This document shows, one piece after another, positions 35,874 to 42,709 of a DNA stretch of 64,000 nt. How positions within the stretch are numbered: the first letter of the stretch is position 1; every line of letters begins with the position of its first letter. The notes beneath the pieces were generated by a model, which saw only the letters and a list, made by a program, of their open reading frames with translations, searched no databases and was not told the origin of the DNA. The position numbers were made by a program, and so were the translations under genes. This DNA comes from Alteripontixanthobacter muriae (GTDB taxonomy: Bacteria; Pseudomonadota; Alphaproteobacteria; Sphingomonadales; Sphingomonadaceae): the NCBI RefSeq assembly GCF_013336795.1, contig NZ_JAAFZT010000004.1:36529-100528 (forward strand), given 5' to 3'.

Positions 35874-36653
35874 ATGGCATCAAGCCCGACCTATCCGGCA
35901 AACAGCCGACCTGCACACCGCTCGGCGTATCGCCGCCAGGCGGTGATCGGCCTGGCACTTGCCGCGGCAGTCGTGGCGGCGTGGCTGTCCATCCACGTCT
36001 TCGCGATGTTCATTTTCGAGCTGACCTGGACCAGCCTGCCGTTCGCCTTGCTGTTGGCGGCGGTGCAGTGCTGGCTGTCGGTCGGCCTGTTCATCATCAG
36101 CCACGATGCGATGCACGGATCGCTGGTGCCGGGCGCCAAGCGGATCAATTCCGCCATCGGCGCGGCGCTGCTGTTTCTCTATGCGGGTTTTTCATGGAAG
36201 CGGATGCGCTCGGCGCATTTCGATCATCACCGGTTAGCGGGAAAGCCGGGCGATCCGGATTTCGACGAGGACAACCCGAGCCACTTTTGGCGCTGGTACG
36301 GTACCTTCCTGAAGCGCTATTTTGGCAAGCAGTCGATGCTGTTCGTCTCCAGCGTCGTGGCCATCTACTGGCTGGCACTGAATGTTCCGGTGCAGAACAT
36401 CGTCCTGCTGTATGGACTTCCCGCCATCGCATCATCGATGCAGCTGTTCTACTTTGGGACCTATCGCCCGCACCGGCATGACGAAGACGGTTTTGCCGAC
36501 CGGCACAATGCCCGCAGCGAAAGTTTCGGCAGCTTCGCCAGCCTCGCCAGCTGTTTCCATTTCGGCTATCATCACGAACATCATTGCCGCGCTGATACAC
36601 CGTGGTGGGCTCTGCCCCGCATCCGGCGCGAGAACATGCAGAAGGGACGCTGA
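35874..36653 (+). CDS. crtW: Beta-carotene ketolase CrtW
   Basis: A 259-residue membrane di-iron ketolase. Histidine boxes are HDAMH (77-81), HFDHH (115-119) and FHFGYHHEHH near the C-terminus; FGTYRPHRHD precedes the last. It has several transmembrane helices. It adds the 4-keto groups of canthaxanthin or astaxanthin. crtZ starts 3 bp after its stop; the two form an operon for ketolated, hydroxylated carotenoids. Confidence 0.95.
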   Translation: MASSPTYPANSRPAHRSAYRRQAVIGLALAAAVVAAWLSIHVFAMFIFELTWTSLPFALLLAAVQCWLSVGLFIISHDAMHGSLVPGAKRINSAIGAALLFLYAGFSWKRMRSAHFDHHRLAGKPGDPDFDEDNPSHFWRWYGTFLKRYFGKQSMLFVSSVVAIYWLALNVPVQNIVLLYGLPAIASSMQLFYFGTYRPHRHDEDGFADRHNARSESFGSFASLASCFHFGYHHEHHCRADTPWWALPRIRRENMQKGR

Positions 36654-36656
36654 GCC

Positions 36657-37157
36657 ATGACCCTGTGGCAAATCGCAGCCGTGGTGCTGGCAGCCGTGAT
36701 CGGCATGGAGCTGTTCGCCTGGTGGGCGCACAAATACATCATGCATGGCTGGGGCTGGGACTGGCACCGTGACCATCACGAACCGCATGACAAGGTGCTG
36801 GAAAAGAACGATCTGTTCGCCGTGGTATTCGGAACCATCGTGTTCTTCATGTTCCTTGTCGGCTATTACTACTCTGCGGCGCTGTGGTGGACTGCTTTCG
36901 GCATCACGCTCTATGGCCTGATCTATACCTTCATTCACGACGGGCTGGTTCATCAGCGCTTTTTCCGCTGGGTGCCCAAGCGCGGCTATGCCAAGCGGCT
37001 GGTGCAGGCGCACAAGCTACACCATGCCACTGTCGGGCGCGAGGGCGGGGTAAGCTTCGGCTTCGTGTTCGCGCGAAGCCCGGCGCGGCTCAAAGCGGAA
37101 TTGAAGCGTCAGCGGGAAGCGGGGCTTGCCGTGGTACGCGACAGCGCGAACGCTTGA
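36657..37157 (+). CDS. crtZ: Beta-carotene hydroxylase CrtZ
   Basis: 166 residues, fatty acid hydroxylase superfamily. Histidine motifs HKYIMH, HRDHHEPH, HDGLVHQRF and HKLHHA are in the right order, with two pairs of membrane helices. It hydroxylates the beta-ring at C3, so together with CrtW it yields astaxanthin-type products. No other crt genes are in the window. Confidence 0.95.
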   Translation: MTLWQIAAVVLAAVIGMELFAWWAHKYIMHGWGWDWHRDHHEPHDKVLEKNDLFAVVFGTIVFFMFLVGYYYSAALWWTAFGITLYGLIYTFIHDGLVHQRFFRWVPKRGYAKRLVQAHKLHHATVGREGGVSFGFVFARSPARLKAELKRQREAGLAVVRDSANA

Positions 37158-37185
37158 ACGACCCGGTCCGCTCGGGCCGAAGAAT

Positions 37186-37599
37186 TCAGCCCGCCTTGGC
37201 GAGGCGCGACGCGTGGTCCTGCACCAGTGCGATCATGTTGGGCACACCTTGGGTCCGGTTTGAGCTTAGCTGGTTCTTCAGGTCGAACGGCGCCAGTTCC
37301 TCGGCGATGTCCATGCTGGCGACCTCTTCCGCCGGTCTGTCCTGAACGGCCGAAAGCACAAGCGCGACGATGCCCTTGGTGATGGCGGCATTGCTGTCGG
37401 CCAGAAAATGCAGAGCGCCGTCGGTGGTCTCGACCGGGTAGACCCAGACACTGGCCGAACATCCGCGCACCAGGGTGGCATCGGTCTTCAGCGGCTGCGG
37501 CATCTCTTCCAGATCGCGCCCGAGTTCGATCAGCAGGCGGTAACGTTCGTCGCCTTCGAGGAATTCATACTCTTCGCGAATGTCGTCCAATGTGCGCAT
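37186..37599 (-). CDS. sufE: SufE family sulfur-transfer protein
   Basis: 137 residues. The sulfur-accepting Cys47 is in RGCSASVW, in the SufE/CsdE motif. SufE takes persulfide sulfur from a SufS-type desulfurase for Fe-S cluster assembly. The suf operon is not in the window; the gene instead sits 24 bp after the last small Psp-cluster gene, so it may be cotranscribed with the envelope stress operon, which is unusual. Confidence 0.93.
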   Translation of the reverse strand: MRTLDDIREEYEFLEGDERYRLLIELGRDLEEMPQPLKTDATLVRGCSASVWVYPVETTDGALHFLADSNAAITKGIVALVLSAVQDRPAEEVASMDIAEELAPFDLKNQLSSNRTQGVPNMIALVQDHASRLAKAG

Positions 37600-37623
37600 G
37601 GGCTACGCAATAGCAGGCAAACC

Positions 37624-37848
37624 TCAGAGTTCCACCCCGTTGGCGATCGCTTCCAACTGGCGAACCCGCTCCTTCAGATCGGCCAGTTCGATCCGCCCGG
37701 CAGTCGGGTTGCGTAGCACATCGCCCGAGGTGCGGTCGAGTTCACGTTCTTTCAGCGCGAGCCAGCCCTGCCAGCCGCGCAAGATGGCAGCCGTCACGAT
37801 GATCGTGGCGAGGAGGGCCGTCAGCGGTAGTACGATCTGGTCAAACAT
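37624..37848 (-). CDS. PspB-like small membrane protein 4
   Basis: 74 residues. An N-terminal transmembrane helix (VLPLTALLATIIVTAAILRG) is followed by a cytoplasmic segment ending in LKERVRQLEAIANG, which matches the C-terminal coiled-coil of PspB (RERIQTLEAIL). AGGATT precedes the ATG at 37848. It is the most distal of the PspB/PspC-tail genes and lies 55 bp after its neighbour, directly upstream of sufE. Function inferred only from context. Confidence 0.6.
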   Translation of the reverse strand: MFDQIVLPLTALLATIIVTAAILRGWQGWLALKERELDRTSGDVLRNPTAGRIELADLKERVRQLEAIANGVEL

Positions 37849-37903
37849 AGCGGTAATCCTCCTTGCCAAGGGTCCATGCAGAAAGGTGTGAAGGCGGTTT
37901 TCG

Positions 37904-38233
37904 TCAATCCTCGCGGCGCGGGCTTTCGCTGCTCATCCGGTCGTCGGGTGTAGCCTCCGGGGTGTCGGTATTATCGCGGAGAGCCTCGATCTCGCGAGAA
38001 ATTTCCCGTGATTGCCGCCCGCTGCCGGTGTTCGCCTCGTAGGCGATGCGTTCCAGCACGCGGACCCGTTCGCGCAGATGTTCTACCTCACGCTGCACAT
38101 CGGGGTCGCTGCGCTCGATATAGCGTTCGTTGCCTTCCTTGTCGGCAATGATGCCGTTGTCGGCGCGCTGCTTCGCCTTGTACATCTGCACGGCGGCTAT
38201 GATGCAGGCGATCAGGAAGATTGCGGTCCACAT
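37904..38233 (-). CDS. PspB/PspC-tail small membrane protein 3
   Basis: 109 residues. One transmembrane helix at the extreme N-terminus (MWTAIFLIACIIAAVQMY), then a charged region with HLRERVRVLERI and EISREIEALRDN, the motif shared by the neighbouring paralogs. I chose the ATG at 38233, 2 bp after the previous stop; a TTG at 38239 overlaps it. Function unknown; it probably interacts with the PspABC complex. Confidence 0.62.
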   Translation of the reverse strand: MWTAIFLIACIIAAVQMYKAKQRADNGIIADKEGNERYIERSDPDVQREVEHLRERVRVLERIAYEANTGSGRQSREISREIEALRDNTDTPEATPDDRMSSESPRRED

Positions 38234-38235
38234 GC

Positions 38236-38613
38236 TCAATGCGTGCCGCCATCGCCATTCGCCCGGTCAGAAGCATGTTCGAGGCCGGTCGAATTGTCGC
38301 GCAAGCTGTCGATTTCATGCGTCAGGCGGTAGCCGCTGTCGGTGACGATGCGTTCCACATTGCCGAGCCTGTCCTTGAGCGAACCCATTTCCGCGCGAAG
38401 CTGTGCATTCTCCTGCGTCAACAGAGTGACACGGTTGTTCGCTTCGGGGTCGGTGCGCGGGTGGAGCGACTGGCCCCACATGCCTTCCAGCGGGTAACCT
38501 GCCTGGATCTTCATCTTGGTGGTATGCACCCAACCCCAGACGCCGAGGCCAGCTACTCCCAAGCCGCCGCCGATCAGCAGGGGCAGATAGGGCACGAAAT
38601 CGACCCAGACCAT
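38236..38613 (-). CDS. PspB/PspC-tail small membrane protein 2
   Basis: 125 residues. A Gly-rich transmembrane helix (LPLLIGGGLGVAGLGVWGW), a linker, then a coiled-coil (TLLTQENAQLRAEMGSLKDR) and the tail GNVERIVTDSGYRLTHEIDSL. ERIVTD.GY is shared with the neighbour at 38613 and resembles the PspC tail (VETHYVTSNPRLSAEIE). The start shares a base with the preceding stop (TGATG). Confidence 0.62.
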   Translation of the reverse strand: MVWVDFVPYLPLLIGGGLGVAGLGVWGWVHTTKMKIQAGYPLEGMWGQSLHPRTDPEANNRVTLLTQENAQLRAEMGSLKDRLGNVERIVTDSGYRLTHEIDSLRDNSTGLEHASDRANGDGGTH

Positions 38614-38954
38614 CAGAAGGTTTCCTTTTGCTTGGTGCGGAGCGGAACGCCGCTGTCCTGATCCACGAGGTGCAGACCTTCGCTGGCGTGGTTTTCGACA
38701 CTGTTCTGGTCGCGCAGGGCCTCGATTTGAGCGGCGACGTCGTATCCCTTGTCGGTGACGATGCGTTCCAGCACGCGGACGCGCTGTTCCAGTTCGCCCA
38801 CCTGTGTCGCGTGGCGCGCCGCAGCCTCGGCACTATGGTTGGCAGCCGCATCCAGCCGCTTTTCTTCAAGCTTGCGCTGGTTTTTCATCCAGATGATCGC
38901 GACCACCATGATGAAGGGTGCCAGCGGGATCATCAGTGCGAGTATGCCTTCCAT
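38613..38954 (-). CDS. PspB/PspC-tail small membrane protein 1
   Basis: 113 residues. Hydrophobic start (ILALMIPLAPFIMVVAIIWM), a short coiled-coil and the tail LEQRVRVLERIVTDKGYDV followed by AAQIEALRD. The motif is close to the PspC and PspB tails. It lies 24 bp downstream of pspC. It probably arose by duplication and was retained for envelope stress sensing. Confidence 0.65.
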   Translation of the reverse strand: MEGILALMIPLAPFIMVVAIIWMKNQRKLEEKRLDAAANHSAEAAARHATQVGELEQRVRVLERIVTDKGYDVAAQIEALRDQNSVENHASEGLHLVDQDSGVPLRTKQKETF

Positions 38955-38978
38955 TCTTCGTCCCCTGTTTGTCGTTGA

Positions 38979-39356
38979 TCAGCGCAGGCGTTCGATCTCT
39001 GCCGAAAGGCGCGGATTACTGGTCACGTAGTGGGTTTCGACGGCGGCCAGGCGGCGGTCGACATCGCGGAACCGGGCGCGCACTTCACGTGCGGTGCGCT
39101 GGGGCGACTGGCGCACACGCTGCCAGTATTTCTGCTCGTCCTGATCGCCATAGAGATGCGGCGGCTTCTTGTTCAGCAACAGGCCGGCGATGAAATAGAA
39201 GGGGATGGTCGATCCGCCCGTCATGAAGGTCAGCGCAATGGCGGCCAGCCTGATCCAGATGGCGTTGACGCCGGTGTAATCGGCGATGCCTGCGCAGACG
39301 CCCATCAGTTTCGCGTTCTGCTTGTCGCGATATAGTTTGGTCCTCTCGCTGCTCAT
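38979..39356 (-). CDS. pspC: Phage shock protein C
   Basis: 125 residues. The PspC domain (KLYRDKQNAKLMGVCAGIADY, then an IRLAAIALTFMTGGSTIPFYFI membrane segment) is complete. The C-terminal tail RRLAAVETHYVTSNPRLSAE is homologous by pattern to the E. coli PspC tail. PspC senses or transmits envelope stress with PspB and controls PspA. Overlaps the pspB stop by 4 bp (ATGA). Confidence 0.93.
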   Translation of the reverse strand: MSSERTKLYRDKQNAKLMGVCAGIADYTGVNAIWIRLAAIALTFMTGGSTIPFYFIAGLLLNKKPPHLYGDQDEQKYWQRVRQSPQRTAREVRARFRDVDRRLAAVETHYVTSNPRLSAEIERLR

Positions 39357-39649
39357 CGCGTCATCCCTTTCTTTTCGCTGAGCATCCGGTCGAGCTCACG
39401 CAGTTTGTCGTTATCTTCGGTCTGATCATGGACCAGCCGGGCCGGCTTGAAATCGGAGCTGTCGTTTGCGGCCAGGCGCTCGACCGTCTCCATCCGCTCA
39501 TCCAGCCGCTTGGCCAGATTGTAGAGTTCCTCCAGCAACTGTTCGTCGTCGCTGGTGATCGTGGCGGATGTCTTCCACTTGGTCACATAGTGCAGCACGA
39601 TCCACGGAAGCGCGATGAAGATCGCGACAATGGCAAAAATATCATCCAT
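39353..39649 (-). CDS. pspB: Phage shock protein B
   Basis: 98 residues; starts 2 bp after the pspA stop. The N-terminal transmembrane helix (IFAIVAIFIALPWIVLHYVT) and the leucine-zipper-like segment EELYNLAKRLDERMETVERL are PspB features. The C-terminal ~30 residues extend beyond E. coli PspB. PspB cooperates with PspC at the inner membrane. Confidence 0.88.
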   Translation of the reverse strand: MDDIFAIVAIFIALPWIVLHYVTKWKTSATITSDDEQLLEELYNLAKRLDERMETVERLAANDSSDFKPARLVHDQTEDNDKLRELDRMLSEKKGMTR

Positions 39650-39651
39650 TT

Positions 39652-40590
39652 CTACTTCCCTTTCTGGTCGCCGGCGGGTTTGTGGCCGAGCGCGCGTTTC
39701 ATTTCTTCCAGCTCGTCATCGACCTTGTCGCTGCCTTCGAGGGCGGCGATTTCGTCGGCGAGGTTGGGCTTCTTGCTGCCGTCGGAAATGTTCAGCGCGT
39801 CGGCGCGGCCTTCGGCATAATCGACCCGGCGTTCCAGCTGGTCGAAACGGGCCATGGCATCGTCCACCCTTTCGGTGGCGAGCAGCGTGCGCAGCTTGAC
39901 CCGGTTCTCAGCACTTTCCAGGCGGGCCGCGATGGCGGTCTGGCGGCTGCGGGCTTCGCGCAGGCGGTTCTGCAATTTCTCGATATCTTGCTCATAGGCG
40001 CGCAGCGCATCGTCGAGTACGGCGATCTCTTCCTTCAGCTGGTCCGCCATGTCGGTGGCCTTGCGCTTTTCGACCAGCGCGGCGCGCGCCAGATCCTCGC
40101 GGTCTTTCGACAAGGCAAGCTGGGCCTTTTCCGCCCAGTCACCCTGCAGCTTGTCCAGCTTCAGAGTGTGGCGGTGCATTTCCTTCTGATCGGCGATGGT
40201 CCGCGCGGCGCTGGCGCGCACTTCCACAAGGGTTTCCTCCATTTCGAGGATGATCATGCGGATCATCTTCGCGGGGTCGTCCGCCTTGTCGAGGATCTCG
40301 TTGAAATTCGCGGCGACGATATCGCGCGTGCGACTGAAAATGCCCATGAAGGGAACTCCGATATTGAAAGGTGATGAATCGGGTCGGCCGAGGCCCGGAT
40401 CGCGCCGAATCGCGTCGCGGGGGCGCTCCGATGCTTTCTGCTTCGGCGTCTTGCGCAGGCGCTCGACCTCGGCGTCGAGGCGGGTCAGGCGCTGCTGGCG
40501 CGCGCGGTCTTCCGCATCGGTTTCGATGCCGAGCGGATCGTCGTCGCGCTTGTCGTCCTGACCATTATTGCCGGGGCCCAGATCGTTCAT
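39652..40590 (-). CDS. pspA: Phage shock protein A with N-terminal extension
   Basis: A canonical 231-residue PspA coiled-coil protein (MGIFSRTRDIVAANFNEILD..., 225-residue ESCRT-III-like family) starts at 40347 with GGAG 8 nt upstream. The frame is open for 81 more codons to an ATG at 40590 that overlaps the stop of the preceding small gene (ATGA), giving a 312-residue form. The extra segment is charged and helical (DAEDRARQQRLTRLDAEVER), and its coupling suggests it is translated. Whether a long, a short or both products are made cannot be told. PspA binds the inner membrane and inhibits PspF. Confidence 0.85.
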   Translation of the reverse strand: MNDLGPGNNGQDDKRDDDPLGIETDAEDRARQQRLTRLDAEVERLRKTPKQKASERPRDAIRRDPGLGRPDSSPFNIGVPFMGIFSRTRDIVAANFNEILDKADDPAKMIRMIILEMEETLVEVRASAARTIADQKEMHRHTLKLDKLQGDWAEKAQLALSKDREDLARAALVEKRKATDMADQLKEEIAVLDDALRAYEQDIEKLQNRLREARSRQTAIAARLESAENRVKLRTLLATERVDDAMARFDQLERRVDYAEGRADALNISDGSKKPNLADEIAALEGSDKVDDELEEMKRALGHKPAGDQKGK

Positions 40591-40751
40591 GCGAGTTCCA
40601 CCATGCCGATGCCAAATCCGCTGCCGCTTGACGTAAGGGGCGTGTCCGCGGGCACGCTCTGGGCGGAAAGCAGCGCGACGGTGATCAACGCGCAAAGCCC
40701 GGCTCCAATCGCACCGCGCCGTGTGGCCGTGAATTTGTGGCGGTTGTTCAT
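40587..40751 (-). CDS. Small membrane/secreted protein, first gene of the Psp operon
   Basis: 54 residues. Basic N-terminus (MNNRHKFTATRRGA), one hydrophobic helix (IGAGLCALITVALLSAQSV) that could be a signal peptide or anchor, and a short Ser/Gly-rich end. GGGAG precedes the ATG. It is 40-50 nt after the predicted sigma-54 start site and overlaps the PspA frame (ATGA). Not recognised as a known family. Confidence 0.65.
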   Translation of the reverse strand: MNNRHKFTATRRGAIGAGLCALITVALLSAQSVPADTPLTSSGSGFGIGMVELA

Positions 40752-40802
40752 GCTGCATACTCCCTTCCGAAGCTGGTCGAATTCTCTGTCGAACCATACT
40801 TC

Positions 40803-40817
40803 GCAAGGGGCGTGCCA
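40803..40817 (-). promoter_or_regulatory. Sigma-54 promoter of the psp operon
   Basis: On the minus strand, TGGCACG-N4-TTGC is a full match to the sigma-54 -24/-12 consensus. It is ~52 bp before the first psp-cluster gene and opposite pspF, the bacterial enhancer-binding protein that requires RpoN. Confidence 0.88.
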
Positions 40818-40917
40818 AACCGGAAAATGCACGATTTACGAGATATTCAAGCTTATGGCTGCCTGATGAACGTGGCGCATCTTGCCAACACTTGGCGTAA
40901 TTCGCTATAAAGCTGTA

Positions 40918-41979
40918 ATGGAGCGGGAAAACCAATTTATCGGCCAATCCGGCGCTTTCCTCGACGCGGTCGAGCGGGCGAGTCGTGCTGCCCCGCTGCG
41001 CCGCCCGGTGCTGGTCATCGGTGAGCGCGGTACGGGCAAGGAACTGATCGCCGAACGTCTGCATCGCCTCTCCACCCGCTGGGACGAACCGCTCGTCACC
41101 ATGAACTGCGCCGCACTGCCCGAAACGCTGATCGAGGCCGAATTGTTCGGTCACGAGGCAGGGGCATTCACCGGTGCTACCAAAATGCGCGAGGGGCGGT
41201 TCGAGGAAGCCGACAAAGGCACGTTGTTTCTCGACGAACTGGCGACTTTGTCCACCGGCGCTCAGGAACGCCTGCTGAGAGCGGTGGAATATGGCGAGGT
41301 TACGCGCATCGGTTCGTCGCGGCCGCGCAGGGTGGATGTGCGGATCGTCGCGGCGACGAACGAGAACCTGCCGCGCATGGCGCAGGAGGGGCGCTTCCGC
41401 GCCGACCTGCTCGACCGGTTAAGCTTCGAGGTCATCACCCTGCCGCCCTTGCGCGTCCGGCAGGGCGACGTGGGTGTTCTCGCCGATTATTTCGGACGCC
41501 GCATGGCGGCGGAACTGGAATGGGACAGGTGGCCCGGCTTTGCCGAGCATGTCGAGGCACAGCTTGAGGACCACCTATGGCCCGGCAATGTGCGCGAGTT
41601 GCGCAACGTGGTCGAACGCGCGGTTTACCGCTGGGACGACGCGGCGAACCCCATCGGCCATGTGCAATTCGACCCCTTCGATTCGCCGTGGCTGCCGGAT
41701 GCCGAGCCGCGGCTTGTGTCAGGCCCGGCACCGTCCAGCCAGCAAGCGCCTGCGCCCGAACGCGTCGCCGGTCCTGATTTCGATTCCATCGCGGATCTGC
41801 GCGGGGCGGTCGATGCGCATGAGCGCGCCATCGTCGAACATGCACTAGGGCGGCACCGCTGGAACCAGCGGCAGACCGCCAAGGCGCTCGGCCTGAGCTA
41901 CGATCAGCTGCGCCACTGCATCAAGAAGCATGCGCTCACTGCCGACACCGGCGAGAGCGACGAAAAAGACAGGACGTGA
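40918..41979 (+). CDS. pspF: PspF sigma-54-dependent activator
   Basis: 353 residues, AAA+ domain first with no N-terminal sensor, as in PspF. Walker A GERGTGKE, GAFTGA (sigma-54 contact), Walker B GTLFLDELATLS, and a C-terminal Fis-type helix-turn-helix (WNQRQTAKALGLSYDQLRH). PspA normally binds and inhibits PspF. It is divergent from the psp operon. A ~70-residue Pro/Ala linker between the AAA+ and HTH parts is longer than usual. Confidence 0.93.
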   Translation: MERENQFIGQSGAFLDAVERASRAAPLRRPVLVIGERGTGKELIAERLHRLSTRWDEPLVTMNCAALPETLIEAELFGHEAGAFTGATKMREGRFEEADKGTLFLDELATLSTGAQERLLRAVEYGEVTRIGSSRPRRVDVRIVAATNENLPRMAQEGRFRADLLDRLSFEVITLPPLRVRQGDVGVLADYFGRRMAAELEWDRWPGFAEHVEAQLEDHLWPGNVRELRNVVERAVYRWDDAANPIGHVQFDPFDSPWLPDAEPRLVSGPAPSSQQAPAPERVAGPDFDSIADLRGAVDAHERAIVEHALGRHRWNQRQTAKALGLSYDQLRHCIKKHALTADTGESDEKDRT

Positions 41980-42130
41980 ATTTGCGGCGAAGGCTTGCCA
42001 AAGGCGAATGCAGCGCCTAACTGACCATTCATCCCGACATTGTGACGCAAGACCGGGCTGGCGCCGCAAGGGGCCGGCGCGACGGGCCTTGTTTTCAACG
42101 CCGGCAAATTGATCTGCGACCGGAGAACAC

Positions 42131-42709
42131 ATGGCCGATATCGACCGCCTGAACGAAGTGATCGAACCCGAAGCGCGCGCGCTGGGTTTCGACCTCGTGC
42201 GCGTGCGGATGACGTCGTCGGAAGCAGGCGACGGCGACCGAGCCTTGCAGATCATGGCCGAGGACCCCTCGACCGGCCAGCTGATCATCGACCAATGCGC
42301 CGCCCTGTCGCGCCGCGTGTCCGACCGTCTGGACGAGCTTGAGGCCGCGGGCGAGACGATCATCGCGGGTGCCTATCACCTTGAAGTCAGCAGCCCCGGT
42401 ATCGACCGGCCGCTGACACGCATGCATGATTACGCGAACTGGGCAGGGCACGAAGTCAAGGTTTCGCTGACCGAGAAGGTCAACGGCCAGCGCAACATCC
42501 GCGGTACGCTGATCGGCCTGGTCGAGGAAAACGACACGCCCATGGCCGAAATCGAGGATCGCACCGAAAAGCGCATCCGCGTCCCGCTCTCCGCCATTCA
42601 CTCGGCAAAGCTTGTCCTGACCGATGCGCTGATTGCTGCGACACAGCCGCTGGATACCAGCGGTGCCGACGAAATCTACGAAGTCACAGAAGAAAAGGCT
42701 GACGACTGA
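42131..42709 (+). CDS. rimP: Ribosome maturation factor RimP
   Basis: 192 residues. EPEARALGFDLVRVRM opens the first domain, and VSSPGIDRPLTR is the RimP signature; the second domain is SH3-like. It is needed for 30S maturation. GGAG precedes the ATG. First gene of the nusA-infB operon; its stop overlaps the nusA start (TGATG). Confidence 0.96.
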   Translation: MADIDRLNEVIEPEARALGFDLVRVRMTSSEAGDGDRALQIMAEDPSTGQLIIDQCAALSRRVSDRLDELEAAGETIIAGAYHLEVSSPGIDRPLTRMHDYANWAGHEVKVSLTEKVNGQRNIRGTLIGLVEENDTPMAEIEDRTEKRIRVPLSAIHSAKLVLTDALIAATQPLDTSGADEIYEVTEEKADD

